Translations under genes and position numbers: made by a program
Shown: piece after piece, positions 17,242 through 26,756 of the stretch
How positions within the stretch are numbered: position 1 is the first letter of the stretch
Layout of the letters: each line of letters begins with the position of its first letter
The notes under the pieces: generated by a model
Database searches by the model: none
Told to the model about the DNA's origin: nothing
The model's input: the letters and a program-made list of their open reading frames with translations, nothing else
Origin: Nitrosospira sp. Nsp14
Lineage (GTDB): Bacteria; Pseudomonadota; Gammaproteobacteria; Burkholderiales; Nitrosomonadaceae
DNA length: 64,000 nucleotides
Direction: 5' to 3'
NCBI RefSeq assembly: GCF_900113575.1
Contig: NZ_FOPV01000004.1
Location: 124,001 to 188,000 of the forward strand

Positions 17242-18453
17242 ATGGCTAATATTAAAGGCACGGAGAGATCAGATACCATCACGCCCCAGTTTGTTTCTGC
17301 AGGCGTTGTCGGCGGGCCGCCAACTGGCGGGGCCGACTGGATCTCAGGACTAGGCGGCGGCGACAGAATAGACGGGGGTGCGGGTAATGACATTATCAAT
17401 GGCGGTGATGGTTCCGACACGCTGCGTGGGAGCCATGGTAACGACAGCATCACCGGCGACGCGGGAAACGACGAGTTATGGGGCGGCAACGGGGATGACA
17501 GGATAGCCGGCGGCAGCGGCAACGATCGCGCATCGGGCGATGAGGGAAGCGATCTTCTGTGGGGCGACGCGGGAAACGACGAGTTATGGGGCGGCAACGG
17601 GGATGACAGGATAGCCGGCGGCAGCGGCAACGATCGCGCGTCGGGCGATAAGGGAAGCGACCTTCTGTGGGGCGACGCGGGAAACGATACGCTGAGCGGG
17701 GGTGATGGTCGCGACACTCTATACGGGGGTCAAGGCGACGACCAGCTCAATGGCAACGACGGCAACGACAGCCTCGGCGGCGACGATGGAAACGACGCCC
17801 TATCGGGCGGGAGTGGCGACGATAGATTGTGGGGGGGCGCGGGGGACGACAGGCTGTGGGGCGATAGAGGAAATGATGTTCTGTCCGGGGACAACGGAAA
17901 CGACCGGTTGTGGGGCGGAGATGGCAACGACTCGCTGTATGGCGGCAATGGCGATGACAGGCTATCGGGTGACGATGGTAACGATGAACTGGCGGGTGGC
18001 GCCGGCAATGATGTGCTATCGGGCGGAAGCGGCAATGACGCGCTATCCGGAGGTGACGGTACAGATATTCTTACCGGTGGATCCGGAACCGATACGCTAA
18101 CCGGAGGGAGCAGCCGCGATACATTCGACTTCAACTTTACTACCGAGAGTCTTTCGGGGCTTGGCATTCGGGATATTATTACCGACTTTAACGGGACCGG
18201 GCCTTCCGGAGATCAAATTGACCTGAAGGGAATAGACGCGAACCGGACCACTTTTGGCAATAATGACTTTACCTGGAAGGGAAACGCAGGCCCGACGGGC
18301 GCCGCAGGCGAGCTCTGGTATGTGGATGAAGGCGGGAATCGTCTCATCCGGGGCGATGTGGACGGAGGCGGAAAAGCTGATTTCGAGATCCAGTTGGTGG
18401 GTCATCCGGATCTTAACGTCAGCGCCCTGCCCGATTCCGACATCATCCTTTAA
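17242..18453 (+). CDS. RTX calcium-binding repeat protein, type I secretion substrate
   Basis: The 403-residue protein starts at ATG 17242 with AGGAG upstream. Residues of about 30-300 are glycine-rich nonapeptide RTX repeats (GGxGxDxLx, for example [15 protein letters not shown]), which fold into a calcium-bound beta roll. The last 115 residues resemble the C-terminal domain of serralysin-type secreted proteins ([32 protein letters not shown]). They end in DSDIIL, as expected for a C-terminal type I secretion signal. There is no catalytic domain and no signal peptide. A 108-base unit is tandemly duplicated inside. No ABC exporter or membrane-fusion gene lies in the window, so export must depend on genes elsewhere. 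Confidence 0.9.
   Translation: MANIKGTERSDTITPQFVSAGVVGGPPTGGADWISGLGGGDRIDGGAGNDIINGGDGSDTLRGSHGNDSITGDAGNDELWGGNGDDRIAGGSGNDRASGDEGSDLLWGDAGNDELWGGNGDDRIAGGSGNDRASGDKGSDLLWGDAGNDTLSGGDGRDTLYGGQGDDQLNGNDGNDSLGGDDGNDALSGGSGDDRLWGGAGDDRLWGDRGNDVLSGDNGNDRLWGGDGNDSLYGGNGDDRLSGDDGNDELAGGAGNDVLSGGSGNDALSGGDGTDILTGGSGTDTLTGGSSRDTFDFNFTTESLSGLGIRDIITDFNGTGPSGDQIDLKGIDANRTTFGNNDFTWKGNAGPTGAAGELWYVDEGGNRLIRGDVDGGGKADFEIQLVGHPDLNVSALPDSDIIL
17461..17676 (+). repeat. 108-base tandem duplication within the RTX gene
   Basis: Bases 17461-17568 and 17569-17676 are two copies of the same 108-base unit differing at only three positions. The unit encodes 36 residues, four RTX nonapeptides, so the reading frame and the repeat register are kept. 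Such near-identity among otherwise diverged RTX repeats points to a recent duplication. Confidence 0.9.
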
Positions 18454-18464
18454 GCACCAGGCAA

Positions 18465-18505
18465 AAAAAACGGCATCCCTTCATTCAACAAGGATGCCGT
18501 TTTTT
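18465..18505. terminator. Bidirectional rho-independent terminator
   Basis: AAAAAACGGCATCC (18465-18478) pairs with GGATGCCGTTTTTT (18492-18505) around a 13-base loop. The A-run and T-run make it work on both strands. It follows the RTX stop by 11 bases and lies about 55 bases beyond the expected pntB stop, so it should end both convergent transcripts. Confidence 0.9.
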
Positions 18506-18558
18506 CATCTGCGAAGATGAGGCCGAAGTAATCTCTTGGCCGACGAGGATCGACTGGC

Positions 18559-19937
18559 TTATAAGGCCTTGACCATATTCTCCACAACTTTCTTTGCGTC
18601 GCCAAATACCATGATGGTCTTATCCATAAGAACAGGTTGTTGTCGAGGCCGGCATACCCCGCGGCCATGCTGCGTTTGACCACCATTACCGTGCGCGCTT
18701 TGTAGGCATCCAGGATAGGCATGCCGTAAATCGGACTTCCCGGAACGTTCGCTGCCGGGTTTACCACGTCGTTGGCGCCCAGGACCAACACGACGTCGGT
18801 ATTGGAAAAATCGCTGTTGATTTCATCCATTTCCAGCACTTGCTCGTACGGTATCTCTGCTTCAGCAAGCAGAACATTCATGTGTCCGGGCATGCGCCCG
18901 GCGACTGGGTGGATTGCAAAACGCGCATTGACGCCTTTGGCATGCAGCTTTTCCGCCAGTTCCTTGACTGAATGCTGTGCCCGTGCCACGGCCAAGCCGT
19001 AACCTGGCACTATAATCACGCTGTCGGCGTTACCCATTAAGAATGCTGCATCATCGGCGCTGCCGCTGCGATAGTTTTTCTGCGTCTGATCGCTTGCTGC
19101 AACGGTACCGCCCTCGCTGCCGAACCCTCCGAGTATTACCGAAAGGAAGGGTCGATTCATTGCCTTGCACATGATGTAGGACAGGATCGCCCCGGAACTG
19201 CCTACCAGCGAGCCGGCGATGATCAGCATGGGGTTGCCGAGAGAGAAGCCGATACCTGCCGCCGCCCAGCCGGAATATGAATTAAGCATCGAAATGACCA
19301 CCGGCATATCCGCGCCGCCGATTGGAATGATAATAAGGAAACCAAGAACAAAAGCGATTGCGGTCATGGCCGCAAACGCTGTCCAGTTGGTGGTCTCGCT
19401 AAAGAAGAACCACAGGCCAAATCCCAGCATGACGATTGCGAGTGTCAAGTTAACCATATGCTGGCCGCCGAAGGTGATCGGCGCGCCACTCATGCGACCG
19501 GACAATTTCAGGAAAGCGATGACCGAGCCCGACCAGGTCATGGCGCCGATGAATGTGCCGAGAAACAATTCCAGTTTGCTTCCCATCGGCAATGTCGCGG
19601 GAAGACCGAAAGAAGCCGGGTTATTGACTGCGGCGATTGCAATGAAAACCGCCGCTAACCCCACCAGCGAATGCATGAACGCAACCAGTTCCGGCATCGC
19701 GGTCATTTGTACGCGCCGCGCCACCACCGCACCGATAGTCCCGCCCACGCCGATACAGACGAGAATCAACGCCCAGTTTTTCGTGATGGTAAGCGTGGTG
19801 ACGACAGCGATGGCCATTCCGACCATGCCGAACAAATTGCCGCGGCGTGCGGTCAGAGGTGAGCTCAGGCCCTTGAGGGCCAGAATAAAGAAAACCGATG
19901 CGATGAGATACGCAAGTGCGACCGTATTTGCCGACAT
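18559..19937 (-). CDS. pntB: NAD(P) transhydrogenase subunit beta, frameshifted near the C terminus
   Basis: PntB forms the membrane proton channel and the NADP(H)-binding domain III of the proton-translocating transhydrogenase. Residues 1-436 match the family, with about nine helices, then GYGLAVARAQ, HPVAGRMPGHMNVLLAEA and VVLVLGANDVVNPAA. After GLDNNLF the reading frame is lost at about 18628. One extra base there would restore a normal ending (MDKTIMVFGDAKKVVENMV, stop at 18559), for 459 residues in total, the usual length. As written, the frame instead runs 59 aberrant residues to 18450, through the terminator. Either a sequencing error or a real lesion explains it. The start is 3 bases after pntAB. 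Confidence 0.9.
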
Positions 19938-19940
19938 TGA

Positions 19941-20246
19941 CTAGCTTCCTTTTTTATCTTTTTTTCTAAACATTTCGAGCATCCGCTGAGTAACAAGAAA
20001 TCCCCCGAATACGTTAATCGCAGCCAGGGTTACCGCTACCGCACCCAGCCACACACCCCAATCGGTTTCCGCCGGACCCGCCGCGAGCATGGCGCCCACC
20101 AGGATAATGCCTGAAATAGCGTTGGTTACCGACATAAGGGGGGTGTGCAACGCCGGCGTTACATTCCATACAACGTGATAGCCGACGAAAACCGCCAGCA
20201 CGAACACGGTTAGATTAATAATGGTTGGGTCAACTTCACCAATCAT
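19941..20246 (-). CDS. pntAB: NAD(P) transhydrogenase subunit alpha part 2
   Basis: A 101-residue membrane protein with three predicted helices ([20 protein letters not shown], then [15 protein letters not shown], then a C-terminal helix). [15 protein letters not shown] is the family signature. It is the membrane half of the alpha subunit, which in this three-gene form is separate from the NAD-binding part. AAGGAG lies 6 bases before ATG 20246. It sits between pntAA and pntB in the usual operon order. Together the three subunits couple hydride transfer between NADH and NADP+ to proton flow across the inner membrane. Confidence 0.95.
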   Translation of the reverse strand: MIGEVDPTIINLTVFVLAVFVGYHVVWNVTPALHTPLMSVTNAISGIILVGAMLAAGPAETDWGVWLGAVAVTLAAINVFGGFLVTQRMLEMFRKKDKKGS

Positions 20247-20342
20247 GGTTACTCCTTCTATGCATTAACTGTACCGTAAATTTCCTGTTAAGCTCGGCCG
20301 AGGCTGCAGCCCGCTTTCGCTGGTTGAAGTTGGCTTAAACCT

Positions 20343-21470
20343 TCAAGTTTTCCGAATAACTTCTCCGCCAGTGCAGACCAGTGTTCCAGCAATAATCTCG
20401 TCTTCCCGGTTCATGACAAACTCGCCATTTTTTGGGTCCAGCATCAGGTTAAGAAAGTTCATCAAATTACGAGCATACAAGGCGCTGGCATCCGCCGCCA
20501 CCAGGCCCGGCAGGTTGGATATGCCGACCAGATGCACCCCGTGCTTTACCACAATCTTGTCCATTTCCGATAGCGGACAATTGCCGCCGGCCTCTACCGC
20601 CATGTCAACGATAACCGAACCCGGTTTCATGGCGCGGACCGTCTCTTCCTTGATCAGGACGGGTGCCGGGCGACCGGGAATCAGCGCAGTGCTGATGATA
20701 ATATCGGCGGCCGAGGCTCGCTGATGTACCAGTTCCCCCTGGCGCCGCTTATAATCGTCGGACATTTCCCGCGCGTAACCGCCAGCTGTTTCCGCCTGCG
20801 CTTTTTCCTCATCGCTCAGCGGAACCTCGACGAACTTGGCGCCAAGGCTTTCGACCTGTTCTTTTGCGGCCGGGCGCACGTCGAATGCTTCGATTACAGC
20901 GCCCAGACGCTTTGCCGTGGCAATCGCCTGCAACCCTGCCACTCCGGCACCCAGAATCAGCACCCGCGCGGCTTTCACCGTTCCTGCCGCGGTCATCAGC
21001 ATGGGGAAAAATTTCTGATAGACGTTCGCCGCCATCAGTACCGCCTTGTAGCCAGCGATATTCGCCTGCGAGGATAGTACGTCCATGCTCTGGGCGCGGG
21101 AAATACGCGGAAGTCTTTCCATCGCGAACGCGGTGAGGCCGTGTCGGGCGAGACTTTCAATACCCTCCGCCTGATGCGGCGAAAGCAGACCCAATAAAAC
21201 CGCATCCTTGCGGATCATCTCCAGTTCACCAGGTTCCGGACCGCGCACTTTCAGCAAAATTTGGGATTGCCCATAAAGTTCTGCCGCGCTGCCTACGATG
21301 TTTGCGCCAGCAGCCTGGAATGCTTCATCCGGTATGCTTGCTCCGGCGCCCGCGCCGGACTGTACCAGAACAGTATGCAGATCTTTGGCGGTATATTTTT
21401 TTACCGTCTCCGGCGTCGCCGCAACGCGGGTTTCCCCTCCGCGGGTCTCAACGGGTATACCTATGTGCAT
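20343..21470 (-). CDS. pntAA: NAD(P) transhydrogenase subunit alpha part 1
   Basis: The 375-residue protein is the soluble NAD(H)-binding domain I. It opens MHIGIPVETRGGETRVAATP and has the Rossmann motif ILGAGVAGLQAIATAKRLGA at about 172-191. A mobile loop and YARDLMNF-like ending are present (ALYARNLMNFLNLM). It is related to alanine dehydrogenase, which explains the similarity to ald 4 kb away. It is first in the pntAA-pntAB-pntB operon; 96 bases separate it from pntAB. The likely role is supplying NADPH from NADH using the proton-motive force. Confidence 0.95.
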   Translation of the reverse strand: MHIGIPVETRGGETRVAATPETVKKYTAKDLHTVLVQSGAGAGASIPDEAFQAAGANIVGSAAELYGQSQILLKVRGPEPGELEMIRKDAVLLGLLSPHQAEGIESLARHGLTAFAMERLPRISRAQSMDVLSSQANIAGYKAVLMAANVYQKFFPMLMTAAGTVKAARVLILGAGVAGLQAIATAKRLGAVIEAFDVRPAAKEQVESLGAKFVEVPLSDEEKAQAETAGGYAREMSDDYKRRQGELVHQRASAADIIISTALIPGRPAPVLIKEETVRAMKPGSVIVDMAVEAGGNCPLSEMDKIVVKHGVHLVGISNLPGLVAADASALYARNLMNFLNLMLDPKNGEFVMNREDEIIAGTLVCTGGEVIRKT

Positions 21471-21639
21471 CGATCCTCTCCCTTATCTGTCCCGCCTACG
21501 CCACTTATTTTTAACAAACGCGGAAACCTGCTTAACATCATCACTGTTACTCCCTCATCCATCAAGAAGGTCGGATTATAAATGAACCTGAAGCTGATGA
21601 ATGCGGCGATTTCTAACAGAACCGCCCCTCATTGCGATT

Positions 21640-24600
21640 TCACGCGACCTGGTTTTTCTCCAGACAATGACTGATCCAGCGGGTCGTCAGCTTCTCCTGC
21701 ACGCTGTTCTGGCGTAAACGCGACGCCAAGCCACCAAAGTCCACCTGGTCGAGCGGTTGATCCTGGTTGAAGCAGGAAAAGACGTACGTCACCTCTCCCG
21801 TTTCCGGATCCTTGTGGGGCTGAAGGCACTGTGCGCAGATTTCCTTCATCATGCATTGCATGGGCGAATTGATGGACCCAATGGCAAAATGATCTGTTTT
21901 CAAGTAAGGCCGAAGCTTGTTGTGGCGTGCGGCACCCACTGCCGCCATCATCCGGTCGGAGCCGATCGCGACGATACGATCGGCGTCTGCCAAGGGAATT
22001 TTCTGGGGCCCCAACGCGCCACTTCCATAAGCGGCCATCGCCGCGACGATGTTGCCCACATAACTGAGATCACCCGGCCGGGAAGGCTCAAACCCGGGCG
22101 CCTCGTCGCAGCACCAGACTACCACGTCGGCAGCTGCCTCGATTTCCGCTACTTTATAACGGTCGATCAGTTTCTTGTACCCGGCAAAGTACAGGATTTT
22201 CGATCCCGCCGCCCGTGCCGCAGCCCCAATTGAAAATAACACGGCATTTCCAAGTCCTCCACCCACCAGGATGACGGTCTCGTCCGGCAGGATCTCGGTG
22301 GGCGTTCCGGTAGGTCCCATTAATACCACCGGGTCGCCAGGGTTGAGCTTCGCGCACAAATCGGCTGAGCCTCCCATTTCCAGCGCGATCAACGACACCA
22401 ACCCCCGCCCTACGTCAACCGAGGCGCCGGTCAGGGCGATCCCCTCCATTGCCAGCTTGGTATCGCCCGCGGAGGCGGCGAGCGTTGCAAAATTCTGGAA
22501 ACGATAGAACTGGCCGGGATGAAAACGCTCCACCGCCATCGGGGCATGAACGACCACTTCGATGATGTTGGGTGTAAGACGCTCGATCTTATGCACCGTG
22601 GCTCGCAGCTGTCCGTTCATTTCAGCAAAGAACAACCATGCCGGCTTCGAGGATGCCGGGGCAACACGTTCGAGCACCCGGCTTACCACCGGATAGCCTT
22701 GCTTGGCGCTGGACATGGCCTTTACCACATTGCCAGAATAGGAAGGATGCAGGTCTCCGAAAAAACTGATGAACCGACCATCGTCATACCGGCTCAGCAG
22801 TACACCGGGATTTTCCGGCTTGGGATTTGCGCGCGGCGGGTTGACCGGGTCCCCATTTTCATCGCACGCATTAAAATAGCGGCCGTTGAGCTTGAAATTT
22901 TTCTCGTCTTCCCTCGCGAGCACGGTGTTAGGTTGCGTCCCCGCAGCCACGAGAACCGCACGGGCTGGCAAAATCGCGTGTCCGGTCGGTTGCCACGATC
23001 CTGTTTCATCCAGCGTCTGCACCGCGAACTGCACAGACTTCGCATGCTGCCATTGATCAGTTTCTACCCGCACCGGCGTGAGGCCTTCCGCGAACCATAT
23101 CCCCTCCTCGAGCGCTTTCTCGACCTCTTCGTGGTTGAGCGTATAGGAGGGACTGTCGATAAGCCGCTTGCGGTAAGCGATTGTGGCGCCTCCCCAGGAT
23201 TGCAGCAGCTCCAGAATACGTGGCGTGCGCCCCTCCAGTTCCGCCGCCCTGCGCTCCGCGCGAATGGCACGGGCATGATCGAGAAATTCCTCAGCGATTT
23301 CGCGCTCTTCCTCATCCCATGCCGAACGGATCGCTGCTTCCCCCTGCACCGCAGTGAGAATTTCGTAACGCCGCAGGAATTTGTCTACCTGCACCGGATA
23401 GTAGGCAAGCGCTTCGGTGGCGGTATCAATCGCGGTCAGACCTCCGCCGATTACCACCACAGGCAGACGCAACTGCATGTTGGCGACTGAATTGGTCTGA
23501 GCCGCGCCTGTCAACTGCAACCCCATCAGAAAATCCGAGGCAGCCCGGACACCGCGCGCGAGACCGTTGGGCAGATCGAGGACTGTGGGGCGTCCCGCGC
23601 CTGCGGCCAGCGCGACATGGTCGAAACCCATCGCGAACGCGTCATCGGCGGTGAGTGTTCCGCCAAAGCGAACACCGCCGAAAAGCGCAAACTCTTCTCT
23701 TCGCTCGAGAAGCAGGCGGATCAGCTTTAGGAAATTTTTGTTCCAGCGCACCGTAATGCCATATTCGGCGACACCCCCAAAACCGCCCGGCATGCGCTCA
23801 TCCAGGTTTTCGGCAAGCTCGTCCGCGTTCCGGATGGCGCGGAATGGAACACGCCCGCCTTCCCGATTCACCCCGCAGATTTCCGGCGACAACGGCTCAA
23901 TCTTGAGGCCATCGATACCCACCACCGCGTGGCCATCGTTCATCAAGTGATGCGCCAGGGTATACCCAGCGGGGCCCATTCCCACTACCAGTACTTTCCT
24001 ACCGGTAGGCGCCTTGGGCAGAGGTCGTCGTAAATTGAGCGGATTCCATCGGGTGATAAGGCTATAAATTTCAAAACCCCAAGGCAGCTCCAACACATCC
24101 TTGAGGGTACGTGTCTCAGCCTGAGGAATATCGACCGGTTCCTGTTTCTGGTATATGCAGGACTTCATGCAATCGTTGCAAATCCGATGGCCGGTGCCCG
24201 CGCACATGGGATTGTCGATGACGATCATGGCCAGGCCGCCGATGGCGACACCTTGGGTCTTCAGCTTATGAAATTCGGAAATGCGCTCTTCCAGCGGACA
24301 CCCGGTCAGCAGGACGCCGAGCTGGCTTCTTTTAAAGGATGAGGCCTCCCCGGGTGTTTTTGGTTTCTCCTTCATGCCCTTGGAGCATGAATCTTTTCCC
24401 TGCTCATGGCACCAGATGCAGTAATTGGCTTCATCCAGCGCGCCTACGAGATCCGTGCCCGGATCAGTAAGGGCGAATCCCTCCCGCCGTCGTATATGAT
24501 GAAGACTGTGAACGGTATAGCCGGCGCTGCTGTCGGTGTCGGTCGACAAAAGATGCAGGAAATCGAGTTTTGCCGGCGCCTTGAACAATACACCATCCCG

Positions 24601-25185
24601 ATTCCGCTCCCGGCCGGCGGACGTTTTCAATGCCCAGGCAGCGTATAGCAGGGCGTCCTTCAGCCGTTCTTCGTTTCCCGCTTCATCCAACAGCCATTCC
24701 GTTACCTTGCGCGCGAACGCCAGCTCTGAAAAAGGCGCATCCAATTCAGCGGCCAGCTTTTGTTCCAGCGCAACCCCATCCATTTGTGCAACCTCTGCCT
24801 CGCTTACCTTGTTCATCGCCCGGCGTTGAACGAACAATCTTTTGCAGGTATAAAGCGGGGCGAGCTGATGATGTCGTTCGGCAAGGGCGGCTACTTCTTT
24901 CTCAATACCAAACAGCCTGGCGATGAAATCGTCCATCCATGGTCCGATCTCAATCAGCAGCGCAGCTTCCTCCTTGCGATCCAGACTATCGGGATGGGCG
25001 CGAGCGTGGTCCAGGCGAATGCGCAGCCCTTCTTCTCCTTCGCCCATAAACTGAAGAAATGCCTGATCGAGTTTAACGAGCCCTTCGCGACGGTAAAGAT
25101 CCGCAAAAGCCATTCCGAATCCAAGCGCGGGGAAAGCCCCATCGGTTGCCGACGACGGGTTGGAAGCCAGTTCTGAACTTGTCAT
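21640..25185 (-). CDS. Large FAD/NAD(P)/iron-sulfur oxidoreductase, GltD-like fused to PyrK/NfnA-like module
   Basis: This 1181-residue protein joins several parts. Residues 1-250 are helical and unrecognised. Cysteines 256, 259, 267 and 328, 336, 339, 343 form iron-sulfur-like clusters, as in the N terminus of GltD-type proteins. Residues 395-850 form a GltD/NfnB-like flavoprotein with GMGPAG (402-407, FAD) and GGGLTA (580-585, NAD(P)). Residues 855-1181 resemble PyrK/NfnA ferredoxin-NAD reductases, with HPGQFYRFQN for FAD, GGGLGN (975-980) for the nucleotide, and Cys 1111, 1117, 1120, 1138 for a likely 2Fe-2S centre. It should move electrons between NAD(P)H and a ferredoxin-like partner in the cytoplasm. 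It lies upstream of pntAA on the same strand. Confidence 0.8.
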   Translation of the reverse strand: MTSSELASNPSSATDGAFPALGFGMAFADLYRREGLVKLDQAFLQFMGEGEEGLRIRLDHARAHPDSLDRKEEAALLIEIGPWMDDFIARLFGIEKEVAALAERHHQLAPLYTCKRLFVQRRAMNKVSEAEVAQMDGVALEQKLAAELDAPFSELAFARKVTEWLLDEAGNEERLKDALLYAAWALKTSAGRERNRDGVLFKAPAKLDFLHLLSTDTDSSAGYTVHSLHHIRRREGFALTDPGTDLVGALDEANYCIWCHEQGKDSCSKGMKEKPKTPGEASSFKRSQLGVLLTGCPLEERISEFHKLKTQGVAIGGLAMIVIDNPMCAGTGHRICNDCMKSCIYQKQEPVDIPQAETRTLKDVLELPWGFEIYSLITRWNPLNLRRPLPKAPTGRKVLVVGMGPAGYTLAHHLMNDGHAVVGIDGLKIEPLSPEICGVNREGGRVPFRAIRNADELAENLDERMPGGFGGVAEYGITVRWNKNFLKLIRLLLERREEFALFGGVRFGGTLTADDAFAMGFDHVALAAGAGRPTVLDLPNGLARGVRAASDFLMGLQLTGAAQTNSVANMQLRLPVVVIGGGLTAIDTATEALAYYPVQVDKFLRRYEILTAVQGEAAIRSAWDEEEREIAEEFLDHARAIRAERRAAELEGRTPRILELLQSWGGATIAYRKRLIDSPSYTLNHEEVEKALEEGIWFAEGLTPVRVETDQWQHAKSVQFAVQTLDETGSWQPTGHAILPARAVLVAAGTQPNTVLAREDEKNFKLNGRYFNACDENGDPVNPPRANPKPENPGVLLSRYDDGRFISFFGDLHPSYSGNVVKAMSSAKQGYPVVSRVLERVAPASSKPAWLFFAEMNGQLRATVHKIERLTPNIIEVVVHAPMAVERFHPGQFYRFQNFATLAASAGDTKLAMEGIALTGASVDVGRGLVSLIALEMGGSADLCAKLNPGDPVVLMGPTGTPTEILPDETVILVGGGLGNAVLFSIGAAARAAGSKILYFAGYKKLIDRYKVAEIEAAADVVVWCCDEAPGFEPSRPGDLSYVGNIVAAMAAYGSGALGPQKIPLADADRIVAIGSDRMMAAVGAARHNKLRPYLKTDHFAIGSINSPMQCMMKEICAQCLQPHKDPETGEVTYVFSCFNQDQPLDQVDFGGLASRLRQNSVQEKLTTRWISHCLEKNQVA

Positions 25186-25299
25186 GATAAAGTCATTAAA
25201 AGTGAAGGTAAAAAAAATGAAAAGCGTATCCAGATAAATTTTGGATCGTTATTATCCTTAAAGTTTTATAACCCTTTTCAATTTGTGCTTTTCACGGCC

Positions 25300-25330
25300 G
25301 TAAATACAAAAGCGGAAAGGCTTTTTCCGC
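25300..25330 (-). terminator. Terminator downstream of the cys operon
   Basis: On the minus strand a hairpin with 7-base arms (GCGGAAA and TTTCCGC, plus-strand positions 25312-25318 and 25324-25330) is followed by the T-rich stretch TTTTGTATTTA. It lies 71 bases past the cysN stop and should end the cysIHDN transcript. Confidence 0.7.
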
Positions 25331-25400
25331 CTTGTCCGCCTTTTCAGCCTCCCTCAATAATTTCTGCGTCGCGCGGCGATAAGTGTTTGAGATTCGGTTC

Positions 25401-26684
25401 TCAATCGCTCGGTGGACAGATCATGCCCGCAGCAACAGTATTATTATTGCCTTCGTCTATAACGATAAAGCTACCAGTGGCATGGTTACGCTGATACGGG
25501 TCGCATGCTAGAGGCTGATGCACTTTGAACAGCACCCGCCCGATATCGTTCATTTTCAACGTATCAGCAGCCTCATGCTTCAATGTGTTGACATCTACGC
25601 GATACGCTATCCCGGAAACCAGCGCCTTAACCGTGCGCGTCGTATGTTTGATGAGATACTTGCGCCGTAGGTCGAGGCTTTGCTCAGACAACCAGCACAA
25701 CACCGCCTCGAACTCCTTTTTAACCGGCGGAACATCGATCGGTTTGACCAGCATGTCTCCACGGGAGATATCAAGGTGATCTTCAATCGTCAATGTAACC
25801 GACTGGGGCGCGACCGCTTCATCCAGGTTGCCGTCATAGGTGACAATTTCCTTGACACGCGAAGTCAACCCCGATGGCAGAACCTTCACCGCGTCGCCTA
25901 CGCTGATGAAACCAGATTCGATACGTCCCATGTAACCCCGGAAATCATGCAACACCTCTGTTTGCGGCCGGCACACCAACTGTATCGGGAACCGGAAATC
26001 TTCGAGGTTGATGTCGTGGTCGATGGGAACATTTTCCAGCAGATCCATCAATGTCGGACCTTGGTACCAGTCGAGCCGTCCCCCGCGTTCCACCACCATA
26101 TCGCCATTCAAAGCCGACATCGGAATATAAGCGATATTTCTCAGTTCGAGTCCCTTGGCAAAAGCGTCGAAATCCTCGTAGATTCGCTCGAACACTTCGC
26201 GGGAATAATCCACCAGATCCATCTTGTTAACCGCCACCACCAGATGAGGGATGCCGACGAGGCTTGCAAGGTAGGCGTGCCGCCGCGACTGGGTGAGCAC
26301 GCCCTTGCGCGCGTCAACGAGGATGATGGCGAGATTGGCCGTGGAAGCCCCTGTCACCATGTTGCGGGTATACTGTTCATGGCCCGGCGTATCGGCAATG
26401 ATGAATTTTCGCTTTGGGGTCGCGAAGTACCGATAAGCCACGTCGATCGTGATGCCCTGTTCACGCTCGGCCTGCAATCCATCGGTGAGCAGGGATAAAT
26501 CAACGTTTTCCATTCCGCGCCTCTGCGAGGTGTGCGTAATGGCGCTCAACTGATCCTCGAAAATGGACTTCGAGTCATGCAGCAAGCGACCGATCAGGGT
26601 ACTTTTGCCATCATCCACGCTACCGGCGGTGATGAAACGCAATAATTCCGTATGATCAAAGGAAACACTTTCTATGGCTGACAT
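25401..26684 (-). CDS. cysN: Sulfate adenylyltransferase subunit 1 (GTPase subunit)
   Basis: A 427-residue GTPase of the EF-Tu-like superfamily: P-loop GSVDDGKS (21-28), DTPGHEQYTRNM (switch II), and NKMDLVDYS. With CysD it makes APS from sulfate and ATP, the GTPase driving the reaction. The length shows there is no fused CysC kinase domain, which fits the downstream use of APS rather than PAPS. It is the last gene of the cysI-cysH-cysD-cysN operon, 72 bases after cysD, and is followed by a hairpin terminator. Confidence 0.95.
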   Translation of the reverse strand: MSAIESVSFDHTELLRFITAGSVDDGKSTLIGRLLHDSKSIFEDQLSAITHTSQRRGMENVDLSLLTDGLQAEREQGITIDVAYRYFATPKRKFIIADTPGHEQYTRNMVTGASTANLAIILVDARKGVLTQSRRHAYLASLVGIPHLVVAVNKMDLVDYSREVFERIYEDFDAFAKGLELRNIAYIPMSALNGDMVVERGGRLDWYQGPTLMDLLENVPIDHDINLEDFRFPIQLVCRPQTEVLHDFRGYMGRIESGFISVGDAVKVLPSGLTSRVKEIVTYDGNLDEAVAPQSVTLTIEDHLDISRGDMLVKPIDVPPVKKEFEAVLCWLSEQSLDLRRKYLIKHTTRTVKALVSGIAYRVDVNTLKHEAADTLKMNDIGRVLFKVHQPLACDPYQRNHATGSFIVIDEGNNNTVAAGMICPPSD

Positions 26685-26756
26685 TTAAAACTCTTCTGGA
26701 AAAATCCCGGTTAACGCTTTTCCGCATCAAAACGACGTCTATTCATAACGCCAGCG

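Noticed and set aside
17223-17717. 164-residue minus-strand Ser/Pro-rich frame
   Set aside because: It is the mirror of the Gly/Asp-rich RTX repeats; repeats of one strand open frames on the other.
17340-18100. Regular short repeats resembling a CRISPR array
   Set aside because: The period is 27 bases in frame, encoding RTX nonapeptides; there are no unique spacers between identical repeats.
18450-18558. 36 extra codons of pntB as a genuine C-terminal extension
   Set aside because: The sequence runs through a terminator hairpin and lacks family similarity, while the shifted frame restores the conserved ending.
22519-23490. 323-residue plus-strand frame
   Set aside because: It lies wholly antisense to the 1181-residue flavoprotein, whose motifs and cofactor sites are clear.
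25680-26498. 272-residue plus-strand frame
   Set aside because: Antisense to cysN.
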